The translations under genes were made by a program, and so were the position numbers. From positions 992,001 through 1,056,000 of the forward strand of contig NC_066338.1 in assembly GCF_022539315.1 (NCBI RefSeq): a stretch of 64,000 nt of DNA. Direction: 5' to 3'. This DNA comes from Serinus canaria (taxonomy: Eukaryota; Chordata; Aves; Passeriformes; Fringillidae). Below the pieces are notes generated by a model. The model did no database searches and was not told where the DNA came from. It saw only the letters and a list, made by a program, of their open reading frames with translations. Below, piece after piece: positions 33,496-42,874 of this stretch (position 1 is the first letter of the stretch; the number at the start of each line of letters is the position of its first letter).

Positions 33496-33930
33496 TCAGT
33501 TGGCTTTAACTGCACAGCTCACACACACATTCTGTTTCTTACATTCCAGACACTCCTCATCATTTTGGACTTCTAATATCATAATACCATATTCCTTCTG
33601 CCATTCTGTTTTTTGTCCCAAACAGTAAAACAAATCCAGATATGGTATTTCCTCCCACTTCTCATTCCTCCTTAAATACTGCATTAGGGGAGTTATCACA
33701 GCGTGATCTATTGTGCCATTTAAAGGCCATTCTGGCCCTCCCTCAGAGGCATACAAGGGCCACAAGTGATTACAAAAATCAATCATTTTTCCTTTCCATA
33801 ATTTGTCTTGATCAAAGCCCTCTGATTTCCATCTCCCTACCAAACAACCCAGCGGGGTATTCCCCGGCACTATCTCATTGGATTGGACAAGTGCTTTAAA
33901 TGTTTTAAAAGGCATCATATCACAATTCAA
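33496..33930 (-). pseudogene. gag: Gamma-like gag: matrix domain
   Basis: A frame open from 34050 to 33496, of which the part from about 33930 looks like matrix: short helices with TFKALVQSNEIVPG, CLVGRWKSEGFDQDKLWKG, MIDFCNHLWPLYASEGGPEW and GTIDHAVITPLMQYLRRN, then a Cys-containing tail (CLECKKQNVCVSCAVKAN). The order matrix, linker, capsid agrees with its neighbours. I cannot identify a clear initiator Met with Gly2 for myristoylation, so the N-terminus may be altered. Confidence 0.7.
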
Positions 33931-34308
33931 TTTTACCACAGCAAAATAAAACAAAGAATACAAAAAGAGATTTTCAGAGAGAGAAATAGAACAGACCAAC
34001 CCAACCAATCTTGCCACTACTCGTCGCCGCGAGGGGCAAGTGCCGGACAAGCGAAGTTTTCAAAGTGTCTTACAGCCGGCGCCTAGGCTTTTCCACCAAG
34101 ACGTCTTTAGCCCAATCCTGCGAGGATTGCCACCTCGTCTTACGGACAGGCACCCAATACCAATACCAGAAATAAAGCACCTTTGGGCTTACCTCCTCAC
34201 AGTCGTCCGACAGGCGCAGGGGTCGGGCACGAACCGATGACTCCCCGAGAATCACTCGGTGCCGGCGTGGAGTAGATCAGGACGTGAACCGCCCCAGCCA
34301 CCTTCGGA
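33931..34308 (-). other. Gamma-like ERV leader (5' untranslated region)
   Basis: Sequence between the primer binding site and the matrix coding region on the minus strand. In living relatives this holds the splice donor and packaging signal. I see no open frame that I would call a gene. Confidence 0.55.
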
Positions 34309-34326
34309 GTCCTGCCGCGGTCGCCA
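34309..34326 (-). promoter_or_regulatory. Primer binding site, tRNA-Arg-like
   Basis: The plus strand reads GTCCTGCCGCGGTCGCCA: an 18-nt segment ending in CCA, as the 3' end of a tRNA does. From memory it matches the acceptor/T-arm end of an Arg(UCG)-type tRNA; I cannot check this against a tRNA set here. It lies 6 nt from the TG that would close the LTR. Confidence 0.65.
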
Positions 34327-34332
34327 GAAAAC

Positions 34333-34732
34333 TGCTGCCCGTATCCAAAAGGAGTAAAACACAAAACAACAAAGTTGTTTTATGCGGTGCTTTATTGAGG
34401 GCCCTGGGGGTCTCTGCGGACTAGGGTCCCAAAATCAGAGTCCCCCCTTCCCAACAAACTTACAAGATTTTTATACTTCTCTAAGCTTTCCTTGACTAAC
34501 GGTTACATTATATCTCTAACAGAACATTTCTTAGGGACATACATCATGTAGATGACAATTTCTTCCTCTACTGCACATTCTTTAGATAATCATGCTCTAC
34601 TGATTTCTTGCAACACTGGTTTTAGTTCACATATATTGTGCCAAGGGCCTACTTGGGTTACAATTCTTAGCATAACTACATCTAATACATAATTTTGCTA
34701 TTCTTATTTGAATATTAGAATAACTCACTGCA
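34333..34732 (-). mobile_element. 5' LTR of the gamma-like ERV
   Basis: About 400 bp. Read on the minus strand it starts TGCAGTGAGTTATTC and ends GGGCAGCA. A TATA box (TATAAAAATC) lies near 34470-34480 and a polyadenylation signal AATAAA near 34388-34393, about 85 nt downstream, in the right order for U3-R-U5. No second copy is present in the window. Both edges are inferred from TG/CA and context. Confidence 0.75.
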
Positions 34733-34910
34733 TAACTCACCCCACTAACAGAGTGTGTAGCAACCAAGCCAATAAACAAGTTACTTTCACCCACGTGGAG
34801 CAGAGCGCCTCTCGTCTTTTACTTTCGTCTATGTGGGTCCGTGTGGGCTAGAGTCTTAAGCTAGCCGGATTGGACTCATATAAGGCCCAGGAAAACCACG
34901 GATTACTGCA
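34733..34910 (+). mobile_element. Truncated 5' LTR of the beta-like ERV (3' 178 bp)
   Basis: From about 34738 to 34910 this matches 42112-42284 of the 3' LTR: AACAGAGTGT, ACCAAGCCAATAA, GAGCGCCTCTCGTCTTTTAC, GGTCCGTGTGGGCTAGAGTC, TTGGACTCATATAAGGCCC, GATTAC(T/C)(G/A)CA. The U3 part and TATA box present in the 3' LTR are missing, replaced by the gamma-like LTR. Confidence 0.88.
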
Positions 34911-35769
34911 GGTGGAGCCACACGTGTTTGTCTCCCACGACGGCCACGAAGGAGCTGGTAAATCCACTAGTGGATTACGTTAGCTTTTGGGACTTTCATC
35001 TACCTCTGACTTCTTTGTCACGTTTTTGTCAGCAAGAAGTTTAGAGGGTGGAATTGAGAACCCTGCCGTGCCCTCGGTGGACCAATTCCATTTGAGGACT
35101 TCTATATAGCTCTCATAGCCAGCCATAGTCGCCAGGTGGGGTGAGTATTCCCCGCGAGTGTTAGTGGAACCCTGGGGGAGCCCCCGGAGGGTGGGGGTGA
35201 GCTCCCGGTGAAGGGAAAACCCAGTCCCAAGGAGGTTTGCAAATTCCACACGGTTTGCGAGGGTGGAGCGACTCCAGCATTGTCTGTGTGCCGTCTTGGC
35301 GGCACCGGGGTTCCATTGGTCAGGTTTCCGAGGCTCGTGGCTCCCAAAAGTGGCGGCACTTCTGCGCACGGCACGATTCTGTGGCATGGGCAGGTATCGC
35401 AGTAAATGCAGTGCTACGGGCAGCTTTCTCCACGGCAGCAGCGTGGGCAGTGGCAGGGGAGCCGCGGCTTACATTTTTGCTGTGAGCGGTCGCGCCCGGG
35501 CAACGGCAGACCCCAGCAAGCAGCAGCGAACTGGCACGGGCAGGTCCAAGCACCCGCGTGGCGGTCCCGTGGCACGGAAGACCCGGCAGCTGATGCCCGC
35601 CATTTTAAAAGCCGTGCAGTTTGTACACAAGCAGTTTGTCTCTCCCCTGGAGAGGAGGGGGAAGGAGGCTACCCGGATTCTTTCCCGTATTGGCTGTGGA
35701 CTAAGTACTTTCAATTTTTGTTAAGTCTAGCTTGTAAAGAAGGTAGATTGAGTGTTGCAGAAAGCAAAA
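34911..35769 (+). other. Beta-like ERV leader
   Basis: About 860 bp between the LTR and the gag start, GC-rich after 35150. A primer binding site should begin at the TGG at 34913 (TGGAGCCACACGTGTTTG), but I cannot assign it to a tRNA. Short frames on both strands have no recognisable content. Confidence 0.6.
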
Positions 35770-37895
35770 ATGGGTGGTAAGTTTTCTGTTACACAGAGAG
35801 GCATTTATACCCTAGTTTTAGACACACTAAGTAGTGGAAATGTTACAGTCTCCAAAGGAGTTTTGAAACAGTTTGTTCGGTGGATTTCTTTGCATTTCCC
35901 TCAGTTTACCCAGCAGAATGTTCATTCTGTGGCTGCCTGGGACAAAATAGGAAACATGTTAACAGCAAAAGTGGAACAGGGGGATGGGACAGTGTCTCAG
36001 TTTTTTTCTGTGTTCCTGGTGATTCGGAAAGCAGTCCTAAAGAGGGATTCTAAAGGACTGCCAGCACGAATCTCCCCTCCCACAGCTCCTCCCACTCCCT
36101 CTGCCCCTGAACTGAGAAAGTCAAGCCAGGCTATCCAGCAATTTCAGGGTAACTGGCACTGCCACTGCTTCCCTGGCCTCCCACCTCTCTCTCAGTGCCC
36201 TGGCAGTTGTGCGCAGGCTGACAGAGCACCTTCCCTGCACCCCTCTAAATCAACTTCTGTTACCCCGTATTCGCGTTCTGACCCCCCCACTTCCCAAAAT
36301 GGCTGCGACCACATGGTTGGCATTCAGGATACTGCTGACCACATGGCCAGAGCCCAAAATGGCAGCATCCACATGTTTCAGCCCTCCACTTACCCTTCTT
36401 CTCCCCATAATACCTTTCGCCCACCTGTCCCCAATCCCTTCCGGTCTCACTACCCTTTCCTTCCCTCGGATATTCCTCCCCCTCCCTTTGTCTCCCCACC
36501 CCCCGTTACGTCAACTGGTGACCCTGCCCCTGGTTCCCACGGATGCCCGGCCTCCCTGCCTGTTCCCCACGCCCCCTTGCCTGGGTCCCAAGAGGGTGGG
36601 GCCAAGGGCTGGGCAGGTGAAGCCGAGGGCTGGGGGGGTGGGGCCGAGGGCTGGGGGAGTGGGCCCTTGCCTGCTTCCCACAGGGGTGGGGCAGGAAGAG
36701 GGGATATCCCCCTCCTAGTTACCAAGGTGCCAGGGTGGGGGGGGCAGAGGCAGGGGGTGTACCCTCTCCCATTCCCCATGGGGGTGGGGTGAAGGGTGTT
36801 TCCCTGCCTGCCTACCAAGGCAGTGGGGCTGAGGGAAGGGGTGGTCCCCTTCATGGTTCCCATGGGAGTGGGGCTTGGGGACGGGGTGGTCTCCCTGCCG
36901 AGTCCTACGGGGGTGGGGCTGAAAAGGGAAACCCTGGAGTCAAAACCCGGAAGGAAGAAACAATGCCCTTGGTAGCCCTTGTTCAATACACAGGTGGAAG
37001 GGCTGGTCCTAGAACCTATCAGCCCTTCTCATATTATACAAAGCGTGAGTTACGTAAAATTCAATTAGAATTTGGGAGAAATAGTGAAATTTTTAGAAGC
37101 ACGATGAGAGCTACATTAACATCCCTTGAATTTGTTCCTACTGATATAGTAGATCTTTTCCGGTGCCTGCTTACCCAGTCAGAGTTTGATCTATGGGAAA
37201 GTTCCTGGAAGAGATCTCTCAGAGATCTCGTGGAGGAACTTAAACAAACCCCTCAGGGTAACAAAGATTTAGAAAACAATAACATTACTTATGAAAATTT
37301 ATGCGGCATGGGGAATTGGGATAAGCCTGCAGACCAAGCTCAGGTGTTGTCCAAATTCATTCTAGATAAGATTTCAAAAGTTGCTTACAAGGCTTTTAAC
37401 CACCTACCAACTGTTGAACCTAGTGGTAGTTTTCTTGACATTAAAGAGTCTCCTTCAGAAAGTTTCTTGCAGTTTGTCGACCGACTCTGTGCACAGGTTG
37501 AGAGACAAATATGGGACCCCAAGACACAAATGGAGATAGTGAAAGAGATGGCACAGAGGAATGCCAATGAAGTCTGCATCAGGGTGCTCCTGGAACTGCC
37601 TCTCAACCCCCCGCCTACACTGGCAGAGATGATCAAAGGCTGTGCTAGGAAGGCAGAACTGTTTGCTGCACGGGAGGCGTGGTCAAGGCCAACAAACCCA
37701 GAGACGGGGGCAGCTGTATCTCCAGAAGTCAGGAGGCAACAGATGTCACCAGAAGAGCTCCAACATGTCATTTGCTTCATATGCAAAAAAACAGGACACT
37801 TTGCCCAGGACTGCCCCCAAAGCCAGCAACAAAAGACACCCTTCACACCAAAAAACTCCAAAGCCAGCGCGAACCCGCCCAGCGCCACGATATAA
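35770..37895 (+). pseudogene. gag: Beta-like gag with one frameshift
   Basis: The ATG at 35770 is in good context (AAAAATGGGTGG) and gives MGGKFSV, a myristoylation-type N-terminus, followed by a betaretroviral-style matrix helix bundle to about 36060. A roughly 300-codon proline-rich region follows. The frame changes between 36735 and 36792, within G-runs, so this may be a real mutation or a homopolymer error. The second frame holds capsid (GPRTYQPFSYYTKRELRKIQ), a major homology region around 37437-37490 (ESPSESFLQFVDRLCAQVE) and one CX2CX4HX4C zinc knuckle at 37773-37814. It ends TATAA at 37895. Betaretroviral gag usually has two knuckles; only one is evident. Confidence 0.87.
37850..37856 (+). 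promoter_or_regulatory. -1 ribosomal frameshift heptamer A AAA AAC (gag-pro)
   Basis: The heptamer lies exactly in gag phase (CCA AAA AAC reads Pro-Lys-Asn), so slippage by -1 moves from the gag frame to the pro frame, which is open from 37679 to 38626. A candidate stimulatory stem follows: CCCGCC (37874-37879) with GGCGGG (37900-37905), and GCGC at 37867-37870 with 37882-37885. A_AAA_AAC is a classic betaretroviral gag-pro site. Confidence 0.8.
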
Positions 37896-37899
37896 ATGC

Positions 37900-38626
37900 G
37901 GCGGGCTTCCCTAAAGGGAAAACCTCCCTCAAAACAGAAAGGGGGGAGGAAGAGAAGTGGGAAGTGGAAAAACAAAATAGCCATATACAGGATAAAATCC
38001 GGTGGTCTCACAAGCGTTTCAAGCTAGTGACCACCAAAGCTTTTGCTTTCAGGTCTACCCAGTGGATGGTCATTGGAGTGGGCCTACCTGAGGACTCGCA
38101 GAACTTGACAAAAGATTTCCCAAAATTGGACAGTGAGTACTTTGTTATTGGGGACACTGCAGACACACCCATGGAGATTGAGGTGGCTCCCATGACCATC
38201 AAAGGGGACATACCTAACCTCCTTCTCCTGGCACGCTGTCCACAGCCACCCTTCTATTTGGCCAAGGGGAAAATCATCGTCCAAGCCATTCCTGTCCCAG
38301 CAGACATTTCAGTAGATGACAAGGCACCCGGTGTATACTGGGCAGAAGTGGTTGGCGAGGACAAACCCATCATGGGATGCAACCTGATGTGTGGAACAGA
38401 ACATCTCCACGTGGAAGGGTTGCTTGACACAGGGGCAGATGTGACAATCATACCCGAAAGGTTGTGGCCATCACATTGGGATTTGCAGCCTGTGGCTGGC
38501 CAAATCCAAGGTGTAGGAGGAGTCACATTGGCAAAGATATCAAAAAGCATTGTGCAAATTGAGGGACCAGACGGAAAATTGGCCAGTGTCCGTCCATTTG
38601 TTACTAATTACAAAGCTCCCTTGTAG
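37900..38626 (+). pseudogene. pro: Beta-like pro: upstream domain and aspartic protease
   Basis: Open in the -1 frame relative to gag through 38626 (TAG). The first part (about 38010-38370) has beta-strand-like segments with PPFYLAKGKIIVQAIPVP, in the position where betaretroviruses carry dUTPase; that identity is tentative. The protease follows, with the catalytic triplet in LLDTGADVTIIP (Asp codon at 38426-38428). The Gly-rich flap and C-terminal alpha-helical motif are less clear (GVGGVTLAK near 38510). Protease cleaves the polyproteins during virion maturation in relatives. No internal stop is seen, so this is the least damaged gene of the element. Confidence 0.8.
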
Positions 38627-38689
38627 GGTAGAAACACCATGTCCCAGTGGGGTGTCAAACTGGTCATTCCTAAGACACCCCAGGATTTT

Positions 38690-39396
38690 TAAAAGCGGCC
38701 ACTGTGGAGTGCCTCGCCCACAAGTTAACATGGCTAAAAGATGATCCAGTCTGGGTAAAACAGTGGCCACTAAGTAATGAAAAGATAAAGGCGCTCGAGG
38801 AGCTAGTGGAAGAACAATTAGCTAAAGGACACATTGAAGAGACATCTAGCTGCTGGAATTCCCTGGTCTTTGTAATAAAAAAGCCAGGGAAGGATAAGTG
38901 GTGGCTCCTCCAAGATTTAAGACAAATTAACAAGACAATTGTAGAAATGAGGTCTCTCCAACCAGGGATGCCCTCCCCAACTATGCTCCCCCAAAATTGG
39001 CAATTGGCTGTCCTAGACATCAAGGACTGTTTCTTCCATATTCCTCTACACCCGGAAGATGCTCCACAGTTTGCCTTTTCGGTTCCTACCACCAATTGAA
39101 AAGCCCCAATGAAGCTCTACCACTGGAAAGTATTGCCACAGGGAATGAAATGCAGTCCATCCATCTGCCAGTGGTACGTGGCTTCATTGCTGTCCCCAGT
39201 GCACGCCCAGAAAAAAGAGGCAATCATCCTACACTACATGGATGATGTGCTTGTGTGTGCCCCCGATGACATAATACTCCAAGACATACTTGACCTAGTG
39301 GTTAAAGTTTTAACCTTTGCTGGATTTCAATTGCAGGAAAACAACGTTCAGAGGATGCCACCTTGGAACTACCTGGGCTTGCAAATCACTGCGTAG
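38690..39396 (+). pseudogene. pol: Beta-like pol: reverse transcriptase, with in-frame stops
   Basis: The start of pol is broken: residues SQWGVKLVIPKTPQDF lie in another frame at 38641-38690, and the main pol frame opens at about 38674. RT motifs follow: WPLSNEKIKALEELVEEQL, GHIEETSSCWNSLVFVIKK, the first catalytic Asp in LDIKDCFFHIPL (codon 39016-39018), LPQGMKCSPSICQWYV, and the YMDD active site at 39235-39246. An in-frame TGA (39097-39099) separates the finger/palm part from LPQGM, and TAG at 39394 interrupts the thumb. The catalytic core is otherwise conserved. Confidence 0.88.
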
Positions 39397-40536
39397 GTCA
39401 TTGTTCTGCAGAAATTGGAAATTAAGAGTGATCCCAAAACCCTAGCAGATCTCCATTCCTTGTGTGGGTCTTTGAACTGGGTCAGGCCTTGGCTGGGTCT
39501 CACCAACAGGGACCTAGCTCCCCTTCTGAATTTACTGAAGGGAGAGAGAGAGAGCTAGCCTCTCCCAGGGAACTGGCCCCAGAGGCAAAAACCACCCTCC
39601 AAAAAGTTCAGAAGGCTTTGGCCGAGAGGCAGGCTCATCGGTATAAGCCCGAGCTGCCTTTCAAATTCATTCTTTTGGGGAAGTTACCACACACACGGAT
39701 TGATATTCCAGTGGTTTCAAGTACAAAAAGATCCACTTCTAATCATAGAGTGTGTTTTCCTCTCCCATCAGAGATCCAAAACCATCACACAGCCACAGGA
39801 GCTGATAGCTCAGCTGATCTGGAAGGCCAGGTTAAGATTGCATGAGCTGGCCGGTTGTGACTTTGAGTGTATTCACCTTCCAGTCCATCTTGCTAAGGAG
39901 GGAAAGGGCTCTCCTGAGAAGTTGACAAAGAAAAGGTTCAATGACCTACTCCAGAACAATGCCAGTCTCCAGCTTTCCCTGGACAGCTACAGTGGACAGG
40001 TATCAGTCCAGGCCCCGTCACACAAGCTGATCAAGGAGGAAATCCACCTCATTGCTCCTGAGAAAAAGAGTCGTAGGCCACTCAAGGCACTTACAGTGTT
40101 CCCTGATGCATCTGGAGCATCCCACAAATTGGTGATGACTTGGAGAAATCCCCAGACCCTGCATTGGGAAGCTGATGTTGAGTTTGTGGAGGGATCGCCC
40201 CAGATTGCTGAACTGGCTGCATTCGTGAGAGCCTTTGAGAAGTTTTCGGAGCCAATTAATTTGGTTACCGATTCAGCCTACGTGGCGGGAGTAGTGTCCA
40301 GGGTGGAGCAGGCAGTTCTCAAGGACATTGAGGATGAGCATCTCCACAGGTTGCTCTCAAAACTAATTTATTTGGTTTCACAGAGGGAGCACCCTTTCTA
40401 TGTGATGCACGTGAGGTCACACACCGATTTGCCAGGCAAGATCGCAGAAGGTAATCGCAAAGCAGATTCCCTTGCAGCTCCAGCAGAAATGGCACGCCTT
40501 CCAGACATCTTTCAACAGTCAAAACTCAGTCACTAA
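39397..40536 (+). pseudogene. pol: Beta-like pol: RT connection and RNase H
   Basis: The connection (about 39421-39700) is in pol frame up to a GA-repeat near 39545, shifts frame there and returns by about 39700, so two indels nearly compensate. RNase H runs from about 40080 to 40500 with all four acidic residues visible: Asp in VFPDASG (codon 40105-40107), Glu in IAELAAF, Asp in VTDSAYVAG and Asp in NRKADSLA. RNase H degrades the RNA strand of the RNA:DNA hybrid during reverse transcription in relatives. The frame ends with TAA at 40534-40536, just before the integrase zinc domain. Confidence 0.85.
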
Positions 40537-41412
40537 CAATACCATCAAAAGATTCCAGGTCTAATACGTCAGTTCCAGCTAACACGAAGTCAGGCTCGAG
40601 CCATTGTGGCCACCTGTCCCAATTGCCAGCTTCAGGCAGTGCCATCCCTGGGTGTTGGGGTTAACCCCCGAGGGAGGGGGCTTGGGAGCTGTGAAGTGTG
40701 GCAGACAGACATCACACACATTCCCAGTTTCGGTCACATGAAATACGTACACGTCAGCATAGATACATACTCAGGTGCAGTTTATGCCTCTGCCCACACA
40801 GAGGAAAGGGCTGCTCATTCTAAACAACACTTGCTGCAAGCCTTTTCAGTATTGGGGGTCCCTAGGGAGATTAAGACTGACAATGGCCCTGCGTATGCCT
40901 CCAAGGAGTTCCTGCAGTTTGTCCAGCAGTGGGGAGTGAAGCATAAGACAGGCATTCCCCACTCCCCCACAGGTCAAGCTGTGATCGAGCGTGCCCACCA
41001 TATACTCAAAGAAGTCCTGGCTAGGCAGGGAAATTCTGCAGTGTGGATGACTCCAAAACAAAAGCTCTGTAAAGCCTTGTTCACCATCAATTTTCTGAAT
41101 TGCTCATTTGAAAACATGAATCCCCCAGTAATACATCATTTCAATAATAACAACTGGTTTAAGTTGTCACAGCGTCCACCAATTCTCATTAAGGACCCAG
41201 AAACTTGGACAACCAAGGGTCCTTATGAGCTCGTCACCTGCAGGGGTGGTTATGCATGTGTATCCACCCCCTCAGGTCCTCGATGGATACCCCAAAAGTG
41301 GGTAAAACCTTTCGTCCCTAAAAATCTGGCTCCAGCAGACAGAGATGAGAAGCAAGCAGCTGTTGCCTCCAAGACAAGACACCGCCAGAAAAAGAAAGGA
41401 AAATCATCATAG
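40537..41412 (+). pseudogene. pol: Beta-like pol: integrase
   Basis: In the same frame as RT, after a single TAA. The N-terminal zinc domain keeps its second half (CPNCQ near 40612). The catalytic core has WQTDITH (Asp codon 40708-40710), TDNGPAY (Asp 40879-40881) and VIERAHH (Glu 40987-40989). The last two are 35 residues apart, the canonical D,D35E spacing. The C-terminal domain has WTTKGPYELV and GPRWIPQKWVKPF and ends in a basic tail (RHRQKKKGKSS) at TAG, 41412. As sequence it looks able to fold, but it is not linked to an intact upstream pol. Confidence 0.9.
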
Positions 41413-41826
41413 AATAGTCAGCTGCATTCCGGCAGACCCTTAAACTTGTATGTATTTTTTTAAAAAAATTGTCTGCTTTCCTCTGTAGAACAGGAAATCT
41501 ACCTCTCACCTAATCTCACTAAGAGCCCCGTCCGAGTTGTGATCCTGTTCATGCTGAGCAGTCTGACAGCTGCATGGATCGTTCCTCAACCACACAAAAC
41601 ATCTGGGTGACCCTGGCACAGATGCTCCAACAGGACTGTGCTGCATGAACCTAGCATCAAAATCACCCAACATCCATGCAGACCTCCGAGAAGTAAAAAG
41701 CCTGATCGGACAAGTCAAGCAAGAATCCGAGGACAGTTCAAGGACTGGGGACTCTCAGGGTGGTGGACAAATTTATAATCAGCAACAGAAATAGTCCAAC
41801 ACATCTCCTTTCAATTTTAGTTAGCA
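41413..41826 (+). pseudogene. env: Beta-like env remnant (low confidence)
   Basis: Only about 410 bp separate pol from the polypurine tract, whereas env in this class is normally well over 1.5 kb. A short frame at about 41574 reads NIWVTLAQMLQQD, like the start of an avian alpha/beta env surface subunit. Near 41740 another reads QFKDWGLSGWWTNL, like the end of a TM ectodomain. The simplest reading is a large internal env deletion. Both matches are short and made by eye. Confidence 0.4.
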
Positions 41827-41839
41827 GAAAAGGTGGAGG
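41827..41839 (+). promoter_or_regulatory. Polypurine tract of the beta-like ERV
   Basis: GAAAAGGTGGAGG lies immediately before the TGTTGTATTGC start of the 3' LTR, the expected place for plus-strand priming. Confidence 0.75.
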
Positions 41840-42284
41840 TGTTGTATTGCACTAAATAGTTTATTTAGTTGTTGCACCGGTGATGGGCAATTTCTACTGA
41901 GCATGTTGGGTCAAGTAGATGGGTTTTCTTCCTCCCTCATCACATGGTCTCCCCCTCACACACACCCCCTGTTATACATACTTGGTCTGTCCCATAGGTA
42001 ATTTGCCCCTCCCCAATGACATCCCATTGGCTCCGGTCCTCTCTCCCCCGCCCCAATCCCCTAGGGTATAAAACCTCCTGTGTAAGAGGTCTACGCTCCC
42101 TTTCTGTACCTGGGTGACCCCATCAACAGAGTGTCTAGCCACCAAGCCAATAAGATATTTGCACCCATGTGGAGAAGAGCGCCTCTCGTCTTTTACTTTC
42201 GTCTATGCAGGTCCGTGTGGGCTAGAGTCTTAAGCTAACCGGATTGGACTCATATAAGGCCCAGGAAAACAACGGATTACCACA
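41840..42284 (+). mobile_element. 3' LTR of the beta-like ERV
   Basis: 445 bp from TGTTGTATTGCACTAAATAG to GGATTACCACA. It has a CCATTGG motif near 42025, a TATA box (GGGTATAAAACC) near 42065 and a possible AATAAG polyadenylation signal near 42148. The last ~170 bp match the 5' LTR remnant at 34738-34910 at roughly 90% by eye. The right edge joins satellite A3 (AGGGCTGGCGTTGG). Confidence 0.85.
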
Positions 42285-42874
42285 AGGGCTGGCGTTGGTG
42301 TTCTGGGGCCTGTGGGCTAGAGTGGCCAGCTGGCTCCTGAAATTCGGCATTGCCCAGGATGCCTCCCAGACACAAGCTGGCACCAGCACCAAGTCAGGCT
42401 GCTTTGACAGTGCCAAGTACCTCCTGCAAACTGACACCAAGAACCTGGGTGGGTGAGTATTGTTTACCTGGGAAAAGGGCCGGGGTTGGTGTTCGGGGGC
42501 CTGTGGGCCGGATTGGCCAGCTGGCTCCTGAAATTCAGCATTGAGCAGGATGCCTCCCAAAGCCAAGCAGGCACCAGTGCCAAGTCAGGCTGGTTTGACA
42601 GTGCAAAGTACCTCCTGCAAACTGACACCAAGAACCTGGGCTGGTGAGTATTGTTTACCTGGGAAAAGAGTCAGCGTTGGTGTTCAGGGGCCTGTGGGCC
42701 GGAGTGGCCGGCTGGCTCCTGAAATTCGGCATTACGCAGAATGCCTCCCAGACACAAGCTGGCACCTGTGGGTTTGGGGTGTCCTCAGGAGTGGCCGGCT
42801 GGCTCCTGAAATTCGGCATTACGCAGAATGCCTCCCAGACACAAGCTGGCACCTGCGGGATTGGGGTGTCCTCA
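42285..42874 (+). repeat. Satellite A3, right part (~3 monomers)
   Basis: The array resumes at AGGGCTGGCGTTGGTGTTC, about 30 bp further along the monomer than where it broke at 31287, with the same A3 variants (GACACCAAGAACCTGGG, GAGTATTGTTTACCTGG). It ends in an 87-bp tandem duplication (42701-42787, 42788-42874) that contains the satellite edge. Confidence 0.88.
42701..42874 (+). repeat. 87-bp tandem duplication at the satellite/LTR edge
   Basis: Two copies starting GGAGTGGCCGGCTGGCTCC and ending GGGGTGTCCTCA differ at only two or three positions (CACCTGTGGGTTTGG versus CACCTGCGGGATTGG). The unit joins about 65 bp of A3 to about 20 bp of the flanking non-satellite sequence. Confidence 0.9.

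Larger units (their letters stand above)
31296..34732 (-). mobile_element. Truncated gammaretrovirus-like ERV (5' half)
   Basis: On the minus strand, in order: LTR (34333-34732), primer binding site (34309-34326), leader, gag (matrix, linker, capsid), protease and the first part of reverse transcriptase. It then ends abruptly at satellite A3. The rest of pol, env and the 3' LTR are missing. Capsid and RT sequences look like class I (gamma/epsilon-like) retroviruses: the RT has the LPQGF-type motif and a gamma-style protease-RT linker. Several frame breaks show it is a fossil. The 5' LTR edge abuts a truncated LTR of the betaretrovirus-like element, which suggests it once inserted into that LTR and was later cut down by deletion. 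Confidence 0.85.
34733..42284 (+). mobile_element. Betaretrovirus-like ERV (class II), env nearly deleted
   Basis: Plus-strand order: truncated 5' LTR, leader, gag (35770-37895), pro (37679-38626), pol (38690-41412), env remnant, polypurine tract, 3' LTR (41840-42284). The gag, pro and pol frames are each offset by -1, as in betaretroviruses that make three polyproteins by two frameshifts. Stops at about 39097, 39394 and 40534 and frame breaks in gag and pol make it a fossil, but all main catalytic residues survive. The 3' edge joins satellite A3 directly. Confidence 0.9.

Noticed and set aside
36250..36986. Minus-strand frames opposite the gag proline-rich region
   Set aside because: Mirror frames of a GC-rich, proline-coding segment; the plus strand has the better gag match.
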